NCBI GenBank assembly: GCA_026129545.1
Contig: JAHCHX010000001.1
Span: 1,301,501 to 1,365,500, forward strand
Length of the DNA: 64,000 nucleotides
Direction of reading: 5' to 3'
Source of the DNA: Saprospiraceae bacterium
GTDB taxonomy: Bacteria; Bacteroidota; Bacteroidia; Chitinophagales; Saprospiraceae
Shown: positions 1 to 9,399 of the stretch, piece after piece
Position numbering within the stretch: the stretch's first letter is position 1
Layout: each line of letters begins with the position of its first letter
Position numbers and translations under genes: made by a program
Notes under the pieces: generated by a model
Told to the model about the DNA's origin: nothing
What the model saw: only the letters and a program-made list of their open reading frames with translations
The model's database searches: none

Positions 1-876
1 GCGACCGAGGAAGAGCCGAATTTTGAGTTTTACACCTCGCGGTTGGGCATCCGGCAGAGCGAGGTGGTGCATTTTTATCAGGAAAAAGTGGCACCCAATC
101 CAAAATTTGAACTCAAAATGCTCCACTTTTTTGTGGACATTGGCATCAAGGATACGCTCTACTATTGGACGGAACTCAAAAAAGGCATCAAGACCTACTG
201 CCAACTTCGGAAGGTCTGCCCTACCCTATCGTGCCTGAACATCGGCGGCGGCATGCCAATCCGAAACTCGCTGGGCTTTGAATACGACTATCCATACATG
301 GTGAACGAAATCGTGCGCCTCATCAAGGAGTATTGTGACGACGAAGGGGTGCCAGAACCTGACATCTACACCGAATTTGGCAAGTACACCGTGGGCGAGA
401 GCGGCGCCACGATTTTCTCCGTCATTGGCAAAAAACAACAAAACGATGCCGAACAGTGGTATATGCTCGACAACTCTCTCATCAATACCCTGCCTGATAG
501 TTGGGGCATCAAGGAGCGATTTATTCTGCTACCAGTAAATCACTGGGACAAGGAGTACCAAAAGGTGAACATCGGCGGCATCAGTTGCGACAACGCGGAC
601 TACTACAACTCCGAAGCGCACATCAACCAAGTCTATCTGCCAGCCTACAATGAGGAAAAGGACGAGCCACTCTACTTGGGTTTTTTCCACACGGGTGCCT
701 ACCAAGAGGCACTCAGCGGCTACGGTGGGCTAAAACACTGCCTCCTCCCATCCCCCAAGCATATCCTCATTGACAAAAACTACTATGGCGAGTTCACCGA
801 CTGGGAAGTTTTCCAGGAGCAGGATGCCGATTCTATGCTACGAATTTTAGGGTATGATTCGCCGTATGCCTCGTGA
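1..876 (+). CDS. speA: Biosynthetic arginine decarboxylase, C-terminal part (5' end outside window)
   Basis: The frame is open from base 1 and ends with TGA at 874-876, giving 291 residues of a protein whose N-terminus lies outside the window. It matches the C-terminal part of SpeA-type PLP-dependent arginine decarboxylases, which turn arginine into agmatine for polyamine synthesis. Visible landmarks are the glycine-rich LNIGGGMP stretch (about residue 80 of the visible part), EFGKYTVGESGA (PLP barrel) and the CDNADYYN motif carrying the cysteine that completes the neighbouring subunit's active site. The end LGYDSP is typical. It is probably cytosolic. The gene converges on the cytochrome gene 30 bp away, with a hairpin between. 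Confidence 0.9.
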   Translation, partial: ATEEEPNFEFYTSRLGIRQSEVVHFYQEKVAPNPKFELKMLHFFVDIGIKDTLYYWTELKKGIKTYCQLRKVCPTLSCLNIGGGMPIRNSLGFEYDYPYMVNEIVRLIKEYCDDEGVPEPDIYTEFGKYTVGESGATIFSVIGKKQQNDAEQWYMLDNSLINTLPDSWGIKERFILLPVNHWDKEYQKVNIGGISCDNADYYNSEAHINQVYLPAYNEEKDEPLYLGFFHTGAYQEALSGYGGLKHCLLPSPKHILIDKNYYGEFTDWEVFQEQDADSMLRILGYDSPYAS

Positions 877-877
877 A

Positions 878-905
878 TGGGGGCCTAACGGTTAGGCATC
901 CCCCA
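878..905. terminator. Hairpin between convergent speA and cytochrome genes
   Basis: Arms TGGGGG-CCTAAC and GTTAGG-cat-CCCCCA pair almost completely in the 30 bp between the two stop codons. There is no clear T-run, but position and symmetry suit a bidirectional terminator. Function is inferred. Confidence 0.6.
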
Positions 906-906
906 C

Positions 907-2886
907 TCACTCCCGCACCACCTTCTCCACTACCCTACCCTGCTGGGTGGTCACCAACACAAAATAAAGCCCTCTCTTTTCGGGCAGATGAAGCGGCTGT
1001 TGCGCATCGGTTTTGTCCCAGACCAGCCTTCCTGCTGTATCCCAGACCTGCACTCGCTGCACCCGAACACCCGAAGCGGCCTCCACCAGTACCCGACCAT
1101 CGCGGCTAAGCGTGGGATAAATCTTTACAAGTTCCTGTTTATCAATGTCTTTTATTGAAACTGGCGACACGAAAACAGGGTCTAACACATGCTCGGCCAC
1201 CAAGACAGGCGAACGGTCGGCTGCATCGAACATCGCCCTAAAGGCATCAATCTCTGGCGAACTGAAGGCAAACATCGGTGCCATCCATTTGGGCGGCAGG
1301 CTCTGATACCACACACGCGCCGTCACGAACAGCAGCCCCGTGTAGCCGTGGGTCGAGATGCGATAATGCACCACATCGGAGCCTTCGGAAAGGTTGAAAG
1401 TAGGGTCTTGCAGGGCAGCCCCCACAATGCGCGTGGTGTCATAGGCAGGGTCGCTCAGCGAGAAGCCTTGCGGCACGAGACGATTGTCTTTCAGGGCAAT
1501 GTGCGCTCGCTCAAGTACACTCGTGAATTGCCCGTTCACGTCTCCCGGCACTAATTCGTATATCTGGACTTGGCCGGGCTGGTCTATCAGGTCATGGTGT
1601 GGCTCGAAGTTACTGTCCTCGTCGGGCAGGCTGAAGTCGGGGTTCCAGCGCCCCGAATGAAAGACCACCTGGCCAATTTGGTTTTTTACTTCAAACTCTA
1701 ACCAAGCCCGCCGTGCGGGGTAGCCAGAGGGAAACTTGTGCCCCGCCTTGTTCGCCACTTTAACTTTGAACAGCGCGGAATCGCCGTGCAAGGCACCTGT
1801 TTCTATCGAGAGGTCGAGGGTTTGGTGCTGCAACATACGCAAAGTGGCGGCGATAGTGCTGTCAAAGTGTTGGGGTTCCGCCGGGATGCCGAGTGTCGTG
1901 CGATGCTCTTTCATCAGTTTCAGCATGGTCACGTTGGCGCCCGCCATTTCGTGCACCGCAAAGGGGAATTTGTTGGTCAGGAACTGGTAATTCGCGGAAA
2001 TCACCACCGCCTCTTGCAGGTATGGCGCGTGACAGTTTTGGCATGTGACGTTGTCGTGGTCTTTGTCGTATCGGCTGTTGAGCCACTCGTGATAGGTCGC
2101 CTGCTCCACGAAAGTATTGCCTGTATAAGTCCCGCTGTTGTCCACCGTTTTGGTGATAAGCGTGTGGCAGCCAGCGCATTGCCCCGCATCGAGAATGTGT
2201 TCGCCATAGACGGGTGTGATGCCTACAAACTCCCGCATGGGTGGCTCGAAAATAAACTCGAAAGGCCCATAAGCGACTCGGATGTAATTGGTGTCGTAGT
2301 TCAACTTGCCCGAATGCAGGCTGCCCAGCAGGGCAGGCGCTTGCGCGTGGCAGGTTTGACACGTCACGCCATCCAAACCCAGAGTGTCGGCGTACAAATC
2401 GGCAAGCGTATAGACCATTTTATGGTCACGCAGTTTAGCTTGGTAATGGCCAGCCGGTGCGTGGCATGAGGTGCATTTATCTTGCAATTCAAGGCTGTGC
2501 GCCGGGTTGGTCAGTATCTCATGGCTCACTTTGGCCCGCCAGAAAGGGTCGCGTGCCGCATTGGCCATCATGGAAGAGCGCCAGTCGTCGTATATATTCA
2601 CGTCGGTGCCATCGGAAAGCACCATCGCCTTGCCGTTGGGGTCGTGACCATGACACCCAGAGCAGAGAGAGGCCGTGGGAAAAAGGATATTTGAGTCAAT
2701 GGGCACCAGCATCCCGTGTGCGGAAGGGTCAGTATGTGGCGCATGGGCGCTTTTTCTGAAATGTTGCTTGAAAAATGCCATTTCCGCCGCTGTATGGAAG
2801 TTTGGCTTTTGATTTTCGACAGGAAAAAATGCCAAAGCACCAACGAACGCGGGCACAGCGAGGGCAAGTAGTGTTGTTTTTTTCAT
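907..2886 (-). CDS. Pentahaem c-type cytochrome with type IX secretion C-terminal domain
   Basis: The 659-residue protein has an N-terminal signal sequence (MKKTTLLALAVPAFVGALAFF). Five CXXCH haem c motifs lie at about residues 75 (CSGCH), 138 (CTSCH), 176 (CQTCH), 237 (CAGCH) and 282 (CQNCH). A long beta-rich region follows, and the last ~75 residues (VKIYPTLSRDGRV... to YFVLVTTQQGRVVEKVVRE) look like a Por-secretion/type IX sorting domain. It is therefore probably an electron-transfer protein carried across the outer membrane and attached to the surface. It resembles cytochrome c-554-like multihaem proteins; the substrate or redox partner cannot be told. No haem maturation gene is adjacent. 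Confidence 0.85.
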   Translation of the reverse strand: MKKTTLLALAVPAFVGALAFFPVENQKPNFHTAAEMAFFKQHFRKSAHAPHTDPSAHGMLVPIDSNILFPTASLCSGCHGHDPNGKAMVLSDGTDVNIYDDWRSSMMANAARDPFWRAKVSHEILTNPAHSLELQDKCTSCHAPAGHYQAKLRDHKMVYTLADLYADTLGLDGVTCQTCHAQAPALLGSLHSGKLNYDTNYIRVAYGPFEFIFEPPMREFVGITPVYGEHILDAGQCAGCHTLITKTVDNSGTYTGNTFVEQATYHEWLNSRYDKDHDNVTCQNCHAPYLQEAVVISANYQFLTNKFPFAVHEMAGANVTMLKLMKEHRTTLGIPAEPQHFDSTIAATLRMLQHQTLDLSIETGALHGDSALFKVKVANKAGHKFPSGYPARRAWLEFEVKNQIGQVVFHSGRWNPDFSLPDEDSNFEPHHDLIDQPGQVQIYELVPGDVNGQFTSVLERAHIALKDNRLVPQGFSLSDPAYDTTRIVGAALQDPTFNLSEGSDVVHYRISTHGYTGLLFVTARVWYQSLPPKWMAPMFAFSSPEIDAFRAMFDAADRSPVLVAEHVLDPVFVSPVSIKDIDKQELVKIYPTLSRDGRVLVEAASGVRVQRVQVWDTAGRLVWDKTDAQQPLHLPEKRGLYFVLVTTQQGRVVEKVVRE

Positions 2887-3010
2887 GCAAGCAAAATTGT
2901 GATTACAGCCGCTAAAATAAGGCGAACCTCAAAAGCCCAACGAGACAATCGGGGTTTTGCCATTCATGGCGGCATAGCTCGCCTTTTGGAGATAGTTGGA
3001 GAAGAATGCT

Positions 3011-3255
3011 ATACCTCGCGCTGCTAGGTTTTGTGCATGGTCCAAACCGAAAATACGTTTACTAAGTACCCGGACAGATTTATTTCACACAACGACACGG
3101 CGACATTGCGATTTTATTTTTCTGATAATCAATTCTTTGTGCCGTTGTGTCGTCGTGTGAAATGCTTGAATAATTTTGTCTCAGCACTTCAACTTTGAAA
3201 GTTTAGTAAACGTCGCCAACCGAATGCACAAAACCTGACGGGGCGAGGCATATAT
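3011..3255. repeat. Large nested palindrome in a 520 bp gene-free stretch
   Basis: The gap 2887-3406 has no gene. Within it, outer arms starting TATACCTCG...GGTTTTGTGCAT (3011-3041) pair with ATGCACAAAACC...CGAGG (3223 onward). Further in, ACGTTTACTAA pairs with TTAGTAAACGT, and TTTCACACAACGACAC pairs with GTGTCGTCGTGTGAAA. Together they could fold into one long imperfect hairpin. The outer ends resemble the ends of the ~105 bp dispersed repeat found elsewhere in the window, so it may be an expanded relative. Confidence 0.6.
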
Positions 3256-3406
3256 ATCGCATTGGACATATCGCGCTGAAAATCAGCCCGTATCAATTTC
3301 AAGCACCCTTTTTTCATTTAAAAATGTGCTTTATTTTGATTTTTTCACGGATATTGAAATTATATTCGCACTTCAAACTATTTTATTCACCAAATTTTTG
3401 ATTTAG

Positions 3407-3784
3407 ATGAAAAAATCACTCTTGTCCGCGTTGCTCCTTTTAGCCTTTTCGTTCACTGGATTCTCCCAAACGGCTTTTGCTGGTGACTGGGTCGGCGAAA
3501 GCAAGATGCCCGATGGCCAAGTGGTCAAATTCAAAATGTCCATCAGCCAGGACGGTTATGAAGTTGACATGGGCATGAAAGGGAAGGTTGATGTCGTCGG
3601 CAAGCACGTCACCGAGGGCAATCGCGTCACGGTGTGGGACGTCAGTGGCGAGTTCGCTTGCCCCAGCGACCAAAAGGGGGTCTATACCTACGCGCTGGAT
3701 GGCGACACGCTCACTTTCACCAAAGTAAGTGACCCCTGCGAGGGGCGCGGCAGCGATGATGTGCTGATTTTGAAGAAAATGTGA
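3407..3784 (+). CDS. Small exported protein of unknown function
   Basis: This 125-residue protein has a clear signal peptide (MKKSLLSALLLLAFSFTGFSQ) followed by a short beta-rich domain (TAFAGDWVGESKMPDGQVV... LTFTKVSDPCEGRGSDDVLILKKM). Two cysteines (in FACPSDQ and DPCEGR) could form a disulfide. The pattern GDWxGxxxMPDGQxVxFxxxI resembles small lipocalin-like periplasmic proteins common in Bacteroidetes, but no function is known to me. A weak promoter-like TATATTCG lies at 3361-3368. The gene stands alone ahead of dnaG, from which a hairpin separates it. Confidence 0.7.
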   Translation: MKKSLLSALLLLAFSFTGFSQTAFAGDWVGESKMPDGQVVKFKMSISQDGYEVDMGMKGKVDVVGKHVTEGNRVTVWDVSGEFACPSDQKGVYTYALDGDTLTFTKVSDPCEGRGSDDVLILKKM

Positions 3785-3813
3785 GCACAGTACCTACCAA
3801 AAACTAAGGCGGA

Positions 3814-3867
3814 GGGTAGAAGGCGGAAGGTAAAGGGCCGTGAACCTTTTACCTCCACCTTCCACCC
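3814..3867. terminator. Inverted repeat between exported-protein gene and dnaG
   Basis: Arms at 3814-3836 (GGGTAGAAGG...GGTAAAGG) and 3845-3867 (CCTTTTACC...CCTTCCACCC) pair over about 20 bp with a few mismatches and an 8 nt loop. The site lies 30 bp after the upstream stop codon and about 115 bp before the chosen dnaG start. A transcription terminator is the likeliest role. Confidence 0.5.
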
Positions 3868-3983
3868 AAGCAACTGTCCCTGTCAAGTTGTCCAAAACAC
3901 TGAAAAGAAAACCTGTCGGCCAACTGGGCACACGGCCCAATTTTTTTTCTCAACCCTCATCAACTTCATGTAAGTTTGCCGAC

Positions 3984-5984
3984 ATGATTTCACCCAAACA
4001 GGTGCAAGATATCCTCGATGCGGTGCGCATCGAGGATGTCGTTGGCGAATTCGTCAATCTGCGGCGACGCGGGGTGAACTTGATTGGGCTGTGCCCTTTT
4101 CACAGCGAAAAAACACCCTCGTTCAACGTCAATCCCACGCGCAACATCTTCAAATGTTTCGGCTGCGGCAAAGGCGGCGACGCGGTCACTTTTTTGCGCG
4201 AGCATGAGAGCCTGACCTACCCGGAGGCGTTGCGTTGGTTGGCCAAAAAATACAACATCGAGGTTAGGGAGGTGGAGCGCACGCCCGAGCAGGTGGCCGA
4301 GCAACAATTGGCCGAATCGCTCTACATCGTCAACGATTTTGCGCTCGAACATTTTCAGCAACAACTTTTTGATACTGACGAGGGTCGGTCGGTGGCATTG
4401 GGCTATTTCAAGCAGCGCGGCCTGCGCGAAGAGACCATCCGCACCTTTGGACTTGGCTATGCGCCCGACCAGCGCGACCTGCTCCTGCGACGCGCCAAAG
4501 CCGCTGGTCACAACCTTGATTTGCTGAAAAAAAATGGCCTGTGCAGTCAGGATGGCACCCGCGATTTTTTCAGGGACCGTGTGATGTTCGCCATTCACAA
4601 CTTGTCGGGGAAAATCGCCGCCTTTGCTGGGCGCACCATGTCGTCAGACAAGACGACACCCAAATATGTGAACAGCCCCGAGACGGAGATTTATGTAAAA
4701 AACAAGACGCTCTACGGCCTTTTTCAAGCCAAAAAAGCCATTCGCCAGCACGACGAATGTCTGCTCACCGAAGGCTACATGGACGTGATATCGCTCCATC
4801 AGGCAGGCATCGAAAACGTGGTGGCATCCTCTGGCACCGCCCTCACGGAGGGGCAGCTGCAACTCATCAAACGCAACACCAACAACCTGAAAATCCTCTA
4901 CGATGGCGACCCCGCAGGCATCAAAGCCGCCTTGCGAGGCCTCGACCTCGCGCTCGAGCAGGATATGAACGTGAAAATCTGTCTGCTACCTGACGGACAC
5001 GACCCTGACAGCTATGTGCAGCAGTTTGGCGGGGATGCCTTCAAGCAGTATGTGGGCGAAAACGCCAAGGATTTTATCCTTTTCAAAACACAGTTGTTGG
5101 TGGCGGAAACGCGGAGCGACCCCGTGAAAAAGGCGGCTTTGATAAAAGACATCGTGTCGAGCATCGCCAAAATCCCCGACCCCATCAAGCGCAGCGTTTA
5201 TCTGAAAGAATGTGCATCGCTGCTTGAGGTGGATGAGAAAGCCCTGCACAGCGAGACGAACAAACTGATAACGGCCACGCTCAAAAAACGCGAGGAAAAA
5301 GCGGCACGCCAACCGGGCGCTGCCAGCGACTCGCCCGGCCCCGCCGACGGCGACTTCGGTTGGGCTACCGAGATGCCGCCCGGCACGCCCGAAAACGAGT
5401 CATTTGTCCCGTTGGCCAAAGAAAAGCCACTTGTGCGCGGCGACGAGTTTCAAGAACGCGACATCATCAGGCTACTGGTACAATACGGCCACCAAATGCT
5501 CGACAAGGAAGGGCTGACCGTGGCAGAGTATGTGCTCGCTGACATAGAGGAGTCGTTGGGCGACTTCGACAACCTGCTCTATGGCAAAATCGCAGCCGAA
5601 TGTCACGCGCTGTTAGTGGCAGGCCAATCATTCGACCAAAACTACTTTCTTCATCACGCAGAAAAGGAGTTTAGCGACTTGGCCATTGACCTGCTGGCAT
5701 CTCCGTGGGAACTATCGCCCAACTGGGAGGAAAAATGGAACTATCCGCTGCAAAATCAGGTGATACCCGACCTGAATTTCGACCTTGATATGCGACAGGC
5801 GCTCGACCGATTCAAACTGCGCAAAATCCAGAAGATGTGCGACCTCAATCTGGGGCGTGTGAAAGCCGCTTCGGACGCAGGTGACATGGAAGCCATGATT
5901 CGGTACATGAAAATCCAGCAAAAACTCAACGAGACGCGCAACGAGATTGCCAAGCGGGCAGGGACGGTGTTGTGGGCGAAATGA
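3984..5984 (+). CDS. dnaG: DNA primase
   Basis: DnaG makes RNA primers for replication. The start at 3984 (MISPKQVQDILDAVRIEDVV) gives 666 residues. The frame is open further upstream to 3840, but those 48 residues are not family-like and cover the hairpin region. The N-terminal CHC2-type zinc site is visible (CPFH at 37-40, CFGC at 58-61). The TOPRIM catalytic centre follows (LLTEGYMDVISLHQAG, then ILYDGDPAGIKA and DGHDPDSY). The C-terminal part would bind the DnaB helicase. It converges on mrdA, with only 16 bp between the stop codons. Confidence 0.95.
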   Translation: MISPKQVQDILDAVRIEDVVGEFVNLRRRGVNLIGLCPFHSEKTPSFNVNPTRNIFKCFGCGKGGDAVTFLREHESLTYPEALRWLAKKYNIEVREVERTPEQVAEQQLAESLYIVNDFALEHFQQQLFDTDEGRSVALGYFKQRGLREETIRTFGLGYAPDQRDLLLRRAKAAGHNLDLLKKNGLCSQDGTRDFFRDRVMFAIHNLSGKIAAFAGRTMSSDKTTPKYVNSPETEIYVKNKTLYGLFQAKKAIRQHDECLLTEGYMDVISLHQAGIENVVASSGTALTEGQLQLIKRNTNNLKILYDGDPAGIKAALRGLDLALEQDMNVKICLLPDGHDPDSYVQQFGGDAFKQYVGENAKDFILFKTQLLVAETRSDPVKKAALIKDIVSSIAKIPDPIKRSVYLKECASLLEVDEKALHSETNKLITATLKKREEKAARQPGAASDSPGPADGDFGWATEMPPGTPENESFVPLAKEKPLVRGDEFQERDIIRLLVQYGHQMLDKEGLTVAEYVLADIEESLGDFDNLLYGKIAAECHALLVAGQSFDQNYFLHHAEKEFSDLAIDLLASPWELSPNWEEKWNYPLQNQVIPDLNFDLDMRQALDRFKLRKIQKMCDLNLGRVKAASDAGDMEAMIRYMKIQQKLNETRNEIAKRAGTVLWAK

Positions 5985-6000
5985 GGCAATACAACTGCCC

Positions 6001-8004
6001 TCACCGCCGCCTTTGCCCATCACCCGTGTTTACGCCTAAGGCCGGAGACCTGTCCGGCATATCAGTGGGTGTTTCGGGCGTTTCAGGCTTTTTGGGTGCC
6101 TGCGCTTGGATTTTGTCGGCATTGCCTCTGCCTATCAAGTCTGCTCTCACCATTCGGTCTTGCACGGGCAATCGAGCGGTGGCAATGGTATCGTTGAGAT
6201 ATTTTTCAATCATCAAACCCGCGATGGGCGCAGCGTAAGAAGCCCCCCAGCCCGCATTCTCCACATAGACTGCGATAGCGATTTTTGGGTTTTCCTTAGG
6301 CGCAAAGGCATAAAAAACCGAGTGGTCTTTCCCATGTGGGTTTTGACTGGTGCCCGTTTTGCCACATACCTGGATGCCGGGCACCTGGGCGATACGCGCA
6401 GTGCCCCTGTTGACACATTCGGCCATGCCTTCTTGCACCAATTTGAACCATTGCTTGTCAATGTTCACATCGTGTCGCTCCACATATTTCTTGGGAATGG
6501 GGCCATCCTTGAACTCCTTTGCCAAATGGGGTGTGTACCAGTGTCCTCCATTGGCAATGCAGGCCGCGAGATTGGCCATTTGCAAAGTAGTCAACTGAAG
6601 CTCTCCCTGCCCGATGCCAACCGACATGATGGTGGGCGAGCGCCAACCACCAAGTTTTTTGGGATATATTTTATCATAGTAAGCAGTGGTCGGGACGTTG
6701 CCGCCGTTTTCGTTCGGATAGTCAATGCCAAGTTTTACGCCAAGCCCCATTTGCCGACAATAGTCCACGAACATATCCAGCCCTTTGTCAGAGTTGGAAA
6801 ACCCGAACTTGTCTATCTCATTGCGAAATTCATTGAAATAATAAGTGTTGCACGAGTAGGCCAATGCGTCCACCACATTGCCAATATGTCCATGACCGTG
6901 ACACTTATAGAGCCGCCCCGCGTAAAAATAACCGCCTCCGCAACTCATGCCCCTGTTGGGATTTAAAGTGCCCTCTTGCATCCCAACCAATGACACGACG
7001 GTCTTGAAAATCGAGCCGGGCGGATACTTGGCCATCACGGTGCGGTCGAAGAACGGTTTGAGCGTGTCGTTGAGCAGTTCGCTAAAAATCTTCCCGCGTT
7101 CCTGCGTCATAGCCAGCCGGTTGGGGTTGTAATAGGGGGCGCTGAGCATACAAAGCACTTGACCCGTGCGAGGCTCTATGGCCACCACGCTGCCAGTCTT
7201 GTTTTGCATCAAAAACTCGCCATACTGTTGCAAGTCAATATCAATAGATGAAATGAGGTCGCGCCCCGGCACTGCGGTTGAGTCAAAGTTGCCACCTGCG
7301 TATTTCCCCACGATGCGCCCCAAGTTGTTCTTGAGCAACAGGCTATACCCTTTCTTGCCCTTCAAATCATCCTCGTACTGCGATTCAAGGCCCGCCGCGC
7401 CGATATAGTCCCCCGATTCGTATTTGGAGATGCCGGTTTCTTTGTCTTTAAATCGCTCGATGTCGCGCGGGTCCACCTCATTGATGTAGCCCAGCACATG
7501 GGCACCAGCGTTATATGGGTAGCCCCTGATATTGCGCGGTTGCACAAAGAATCCCGAAAATTCATATAGGCACTCCTGCAAGCGAGCATATTGCTCTATG
7601 GAAAGTTTTTTCTCAAAAACAAAAGGGACGGAGCGCGAGAATCGCCCACTTTTGAAATCCTTGTCCAAGCGACTCCAAAACCCAGCCTCGTCTATGCCTA
7701 CCAAGCGGCAAAATTTTTTGATATTGATATTATTGAAGTCCACCTGATTGTAAATCACCATGAGGTCGAACATGGCCTCGTTGTTCACGATGAGGCGGCC
7801 CTTGCGGTCATAAACCAAGCCGCGAGGCGGATAAACGGTGAGTTTTTCAACAGTGGTTCGCTCGGCACGCTGTCGGTAAGTTTCATTGATAAGTTGCAAA
7901 TATGCAGCCTGTGCCACCAGAGCCACAGCGGCTCCGATAAACACTATTTGAATGTAGCGTTGCTTTAGCGCCCCTATGTTCATGACATCAGTTTTTAGGT
8001 ACAA
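6001..8004 (-). CDS. mrdA: Penicillin-binding protein 2 (elongasome transpeptidase)
   Basis: This 667-residue inner-membrane transpeptidase cross-links peptidoglycan during cell elongation. There is one N-terminal membrane segment (IQIVFIGAAVALVAQAAYLQ). The PBP dimerisation domain contains the typical YPPRGLVYDRKGRLIVNNEA. The catalytic motifs are SIFK (S331-K334), SCN (384-386) and KTGTS (549-553). The proline-rich tail (PKKPETPETPTDMPD) looks disordered. It is the last gene of the mreBCD-mrdA operon and overlaps mreD by 17 bp. rodA, which often follows mrdA, is not here; the next gene is dnaG on the opposite strand. Confidence 0.95.
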   Translation of the reverse strand: MYLKTDVMNIGALKQRYIQIVFIGAAVALVAQAAYLQLINETYRQRAERTTVEKLTVYPPRGLVYDRKGRLIVNNEAMFDLMVIYNQVDFNNINIKKFCRLVGIDEAGFWSRLDKDFKSGRFSRSVPFVFEKKLSIEQYARLQECLYEFSGFFVQPRNIRGYPYNAGAHVLGYINEVDPRDIERFKDKETGISKYESGDYIGAAGLESQYEDDLKGKKGYSLLLKNNLGRIVGKYAGGNFDSTAVPGRDLISSIDIDLQQYGEFLMQNKTGSVVAIEPRTGQVLCMLSAPYYNPNRLAMTQERGKIFSELLNDTLKPFFDRTVMAKYPPGSIFKTVVSLVGMQEGTLNPNRGMSCGGGYFYAGRLYKCHGHGHIGNVVDALAYSCNTYYFNEFRNEIDKFGFSNSDKGLDMFVDYCRQMGLGVKLGIDYPNENGGNVPTTAYYDKIYPKKLGGWRSPTIMSVGIGQGELQLTTLQMANLAACIANGGHWYTPHLAKEFKDGPIPKKYVERHDVNIDKQWFKLVQEGMAECVNRGTARIAQVPGIQVCGKTGTSQNPHGKDHSVFYAFAPKENPKIAIAVYVENAGWGASYAAPIAGLMIEKYLNDTIATARLPVQDRMVRADLIGRGNADKIQAQAPKKPETPETPTDMPDRSPALGVNTGDGQRRR

Positions 8005-8506
8005 ACATAATGCAATACAGTATCACAAAGAGCATGGTCAGCAGCCAAGATGCAATTGTTTTCGCGCTGATGGTTGTGAAGTAGATAATCGAAAATTCGC
8101 TAACCGAAAAGTACCAAAACAAATGCGCGGCAAAAAACGCGCCCGACACCTTCAAAAACCAAGGCCAGCCAAAATACACTGGCGAAGGAATCGGCTCCTT
8201 GCCTGTGTAATCGCCCTTGGGTTTGAAGCCTTTCAAAATGATGGAGCGCGCATAGCCCGAAAACGCTCCCGCGCTGGCATGCACCCCCGGTGTGGCATAG
8301 AACATATCCACTGCCAAGCCCACCAAAAAGCCTAAAAGCACTGCCGCAGTGGTGGACAACTGAATCGGCAGCAGCAAAATGAAAAGGGGATACAGGATGA
8401 TATTGAAGTACTCGCTGACAGCCAATCCGACCTGATGCAGCAACAAGCCTTGTGTCGCCACCAGTCCCAAAAATCGCCAGATATTCGGAAAAATACTGTT
8501 GCTCAT
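7988..8506 (-). CDS. mreD: Rod shape-determining protein MreD
   Basis: This 172-residue protein is almost wholly hydrophobic, with about five membrane segments (for example ILYPLFILLLPIQ and AAVLLGFLVGLAVDMFYATPG). The phrase GLAVDMFYATPGVHASAGAF is characteristic of Bacteroidetes MreD. It belongs to the cell-shape complex with MreB, MreC and PBP2. The start overlaps the mreC stop by 4 bp, and the 3' end overlaps mrdA by 17 bp, indicating translational coupling. Confidence 0.9.
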   Translation of the reverse strand: MSNSIFPNIWRFLGLVATQGLLLHQVGLAVSEYFNIILYPLFILLLPIQLSTTAAVLLGFLVGLAVDMFYATPGVHASAGAFSGYARSIILKGFKPKGDYTGKEPIPSPVYFGWPWFLKVSGAFFAAHLFWYFSVSEFSIIYFTTISAKTIASWLLTMLFVILYCIMFVPKN

Positions 8507-9384
8507 TTTTGTACTTTCTGTTTCAGGCTATCCAATTCGACAGAGAAGATATTGGCTACCACATACACATCGTTGATAGACGACATATCCTGGCTAAGGC
8601 GCACTTTTATGTCCCAAAAGTATTGGTTCTCCTTGTCTGGTCGCGGGTCGCCCAACACTTTGCCGACAGGGATGCCTTTGGGGAAAACATCGGAAAAGCC
8701 GCTCGTGACGATTTCATCCTCCTCCTTCACGTCAAAATGCTTGGGCACAAATTTAAGAAACGCGATGGTTGGGTCGCCGCCATCCCATATCAGTGAGCCT
8801 AAGGCTTTTTGTTTTTTCAAACTCACAGAGATTTTGGCCTCGCGATGCAATACTGACATCGCTGCGGAGAAATGGCGGTCAACATGTCTGACTATGCCAA
8901 CAATCCCGTCGCCCGTCAGCACTCCCATATTCGGGCGAAGCCCGTCGTCGCTGCCACGATTGAGGTAAATCCAGTTGTTGGCACCATCAATGGAGTTGCC
9001 GATGACCCTTGCTGCGATGTAGCGATATTGTGGTCGCACAATTTTGGAGACAGCCAACGAGTCGCCCAATCGAATAGTATCTAACTTGACAGTGATAAAA
9101 GAAGTATCCTTTTTAGATGTCTCTATTGAGTTAAGGAACCTCAATTGTTCGTGCAGCTTTGTGTTTTCATCATGTAATTTTCTATTCTGTTCTTTCAAGG
9201 ATGTATAGTCCGACATCTGTTGCCGTTTATCCAACACTCTGCCTGCAAAAAGCCCCATAGAGTGCGTGAAGATGGCATTTTGTTTCGTGTTCCATTGCAC
9301 AATAATATAAAAGGCAAAGGCTTCCACCAACAATAGAGTGAGGAAGCCGCCATTGCGGAGAATTAGTCGGAGCAGCTGGCCCAT
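8503..9384 (-). CDS. mreC: Rod shape-determining protein MreC
   Basis: This 293-residue protein has one N-terminal membrane anchor (FLTLLLVEAFAFYIIVQWN), a coiled-coil stretch (SLKEQNRKLHDENTKLHEQL) and the beta-rich periplasmic MreC core (ARVIGNSIDGANNWIYLNRG, GDGIVGIVRHVDRHFSAAMSVLH, VTSGFSDVFPKGIPVGKV). MreC links cytoplasmic MreB to the periplasmic wall synthases. A 73 bp gap with a strong hairpin separates it from mreB, whereas mreC-mreD-mrdA overlap. Confidence 0.93.
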   Translation of the reverse strand: MGQLLRLILRNGGFLTLLLVEAFAFYIIVQWNTKQNAIFTHSMGLFAGRVLDKRQQMSDYTSLKEQNRKLHDENTKLHEQLRFLNSIETSKKDTSFITVKLDTIRLGDSLAVSKIVRPQYRYIAARVIGNSIDGANNWIYLNRGSDDGLRPNMGVLTGDGIVGIVRHVDRHFSAAMSVLHREAKISVSLKKQKALGSLIWDGGDPTIAFLKFVPKHFDVKEEDEIVTSGFSDVFPKGIPVGKVLGDPRPDKENQYFWDIKVRLSQDMSSINDVYVVANIFSVELDSLKQKVQK

Positions 9385-9399
9385 GTAAGGGAGAACAAA

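Noticed and set aside
3840..3983. Longer N-terminus of DnaG
   Set aside because: The extra 48 codons overlap the terminator-like inverted repeat and do not match primases, which begin at MISPKQVQDIL-like sequence.
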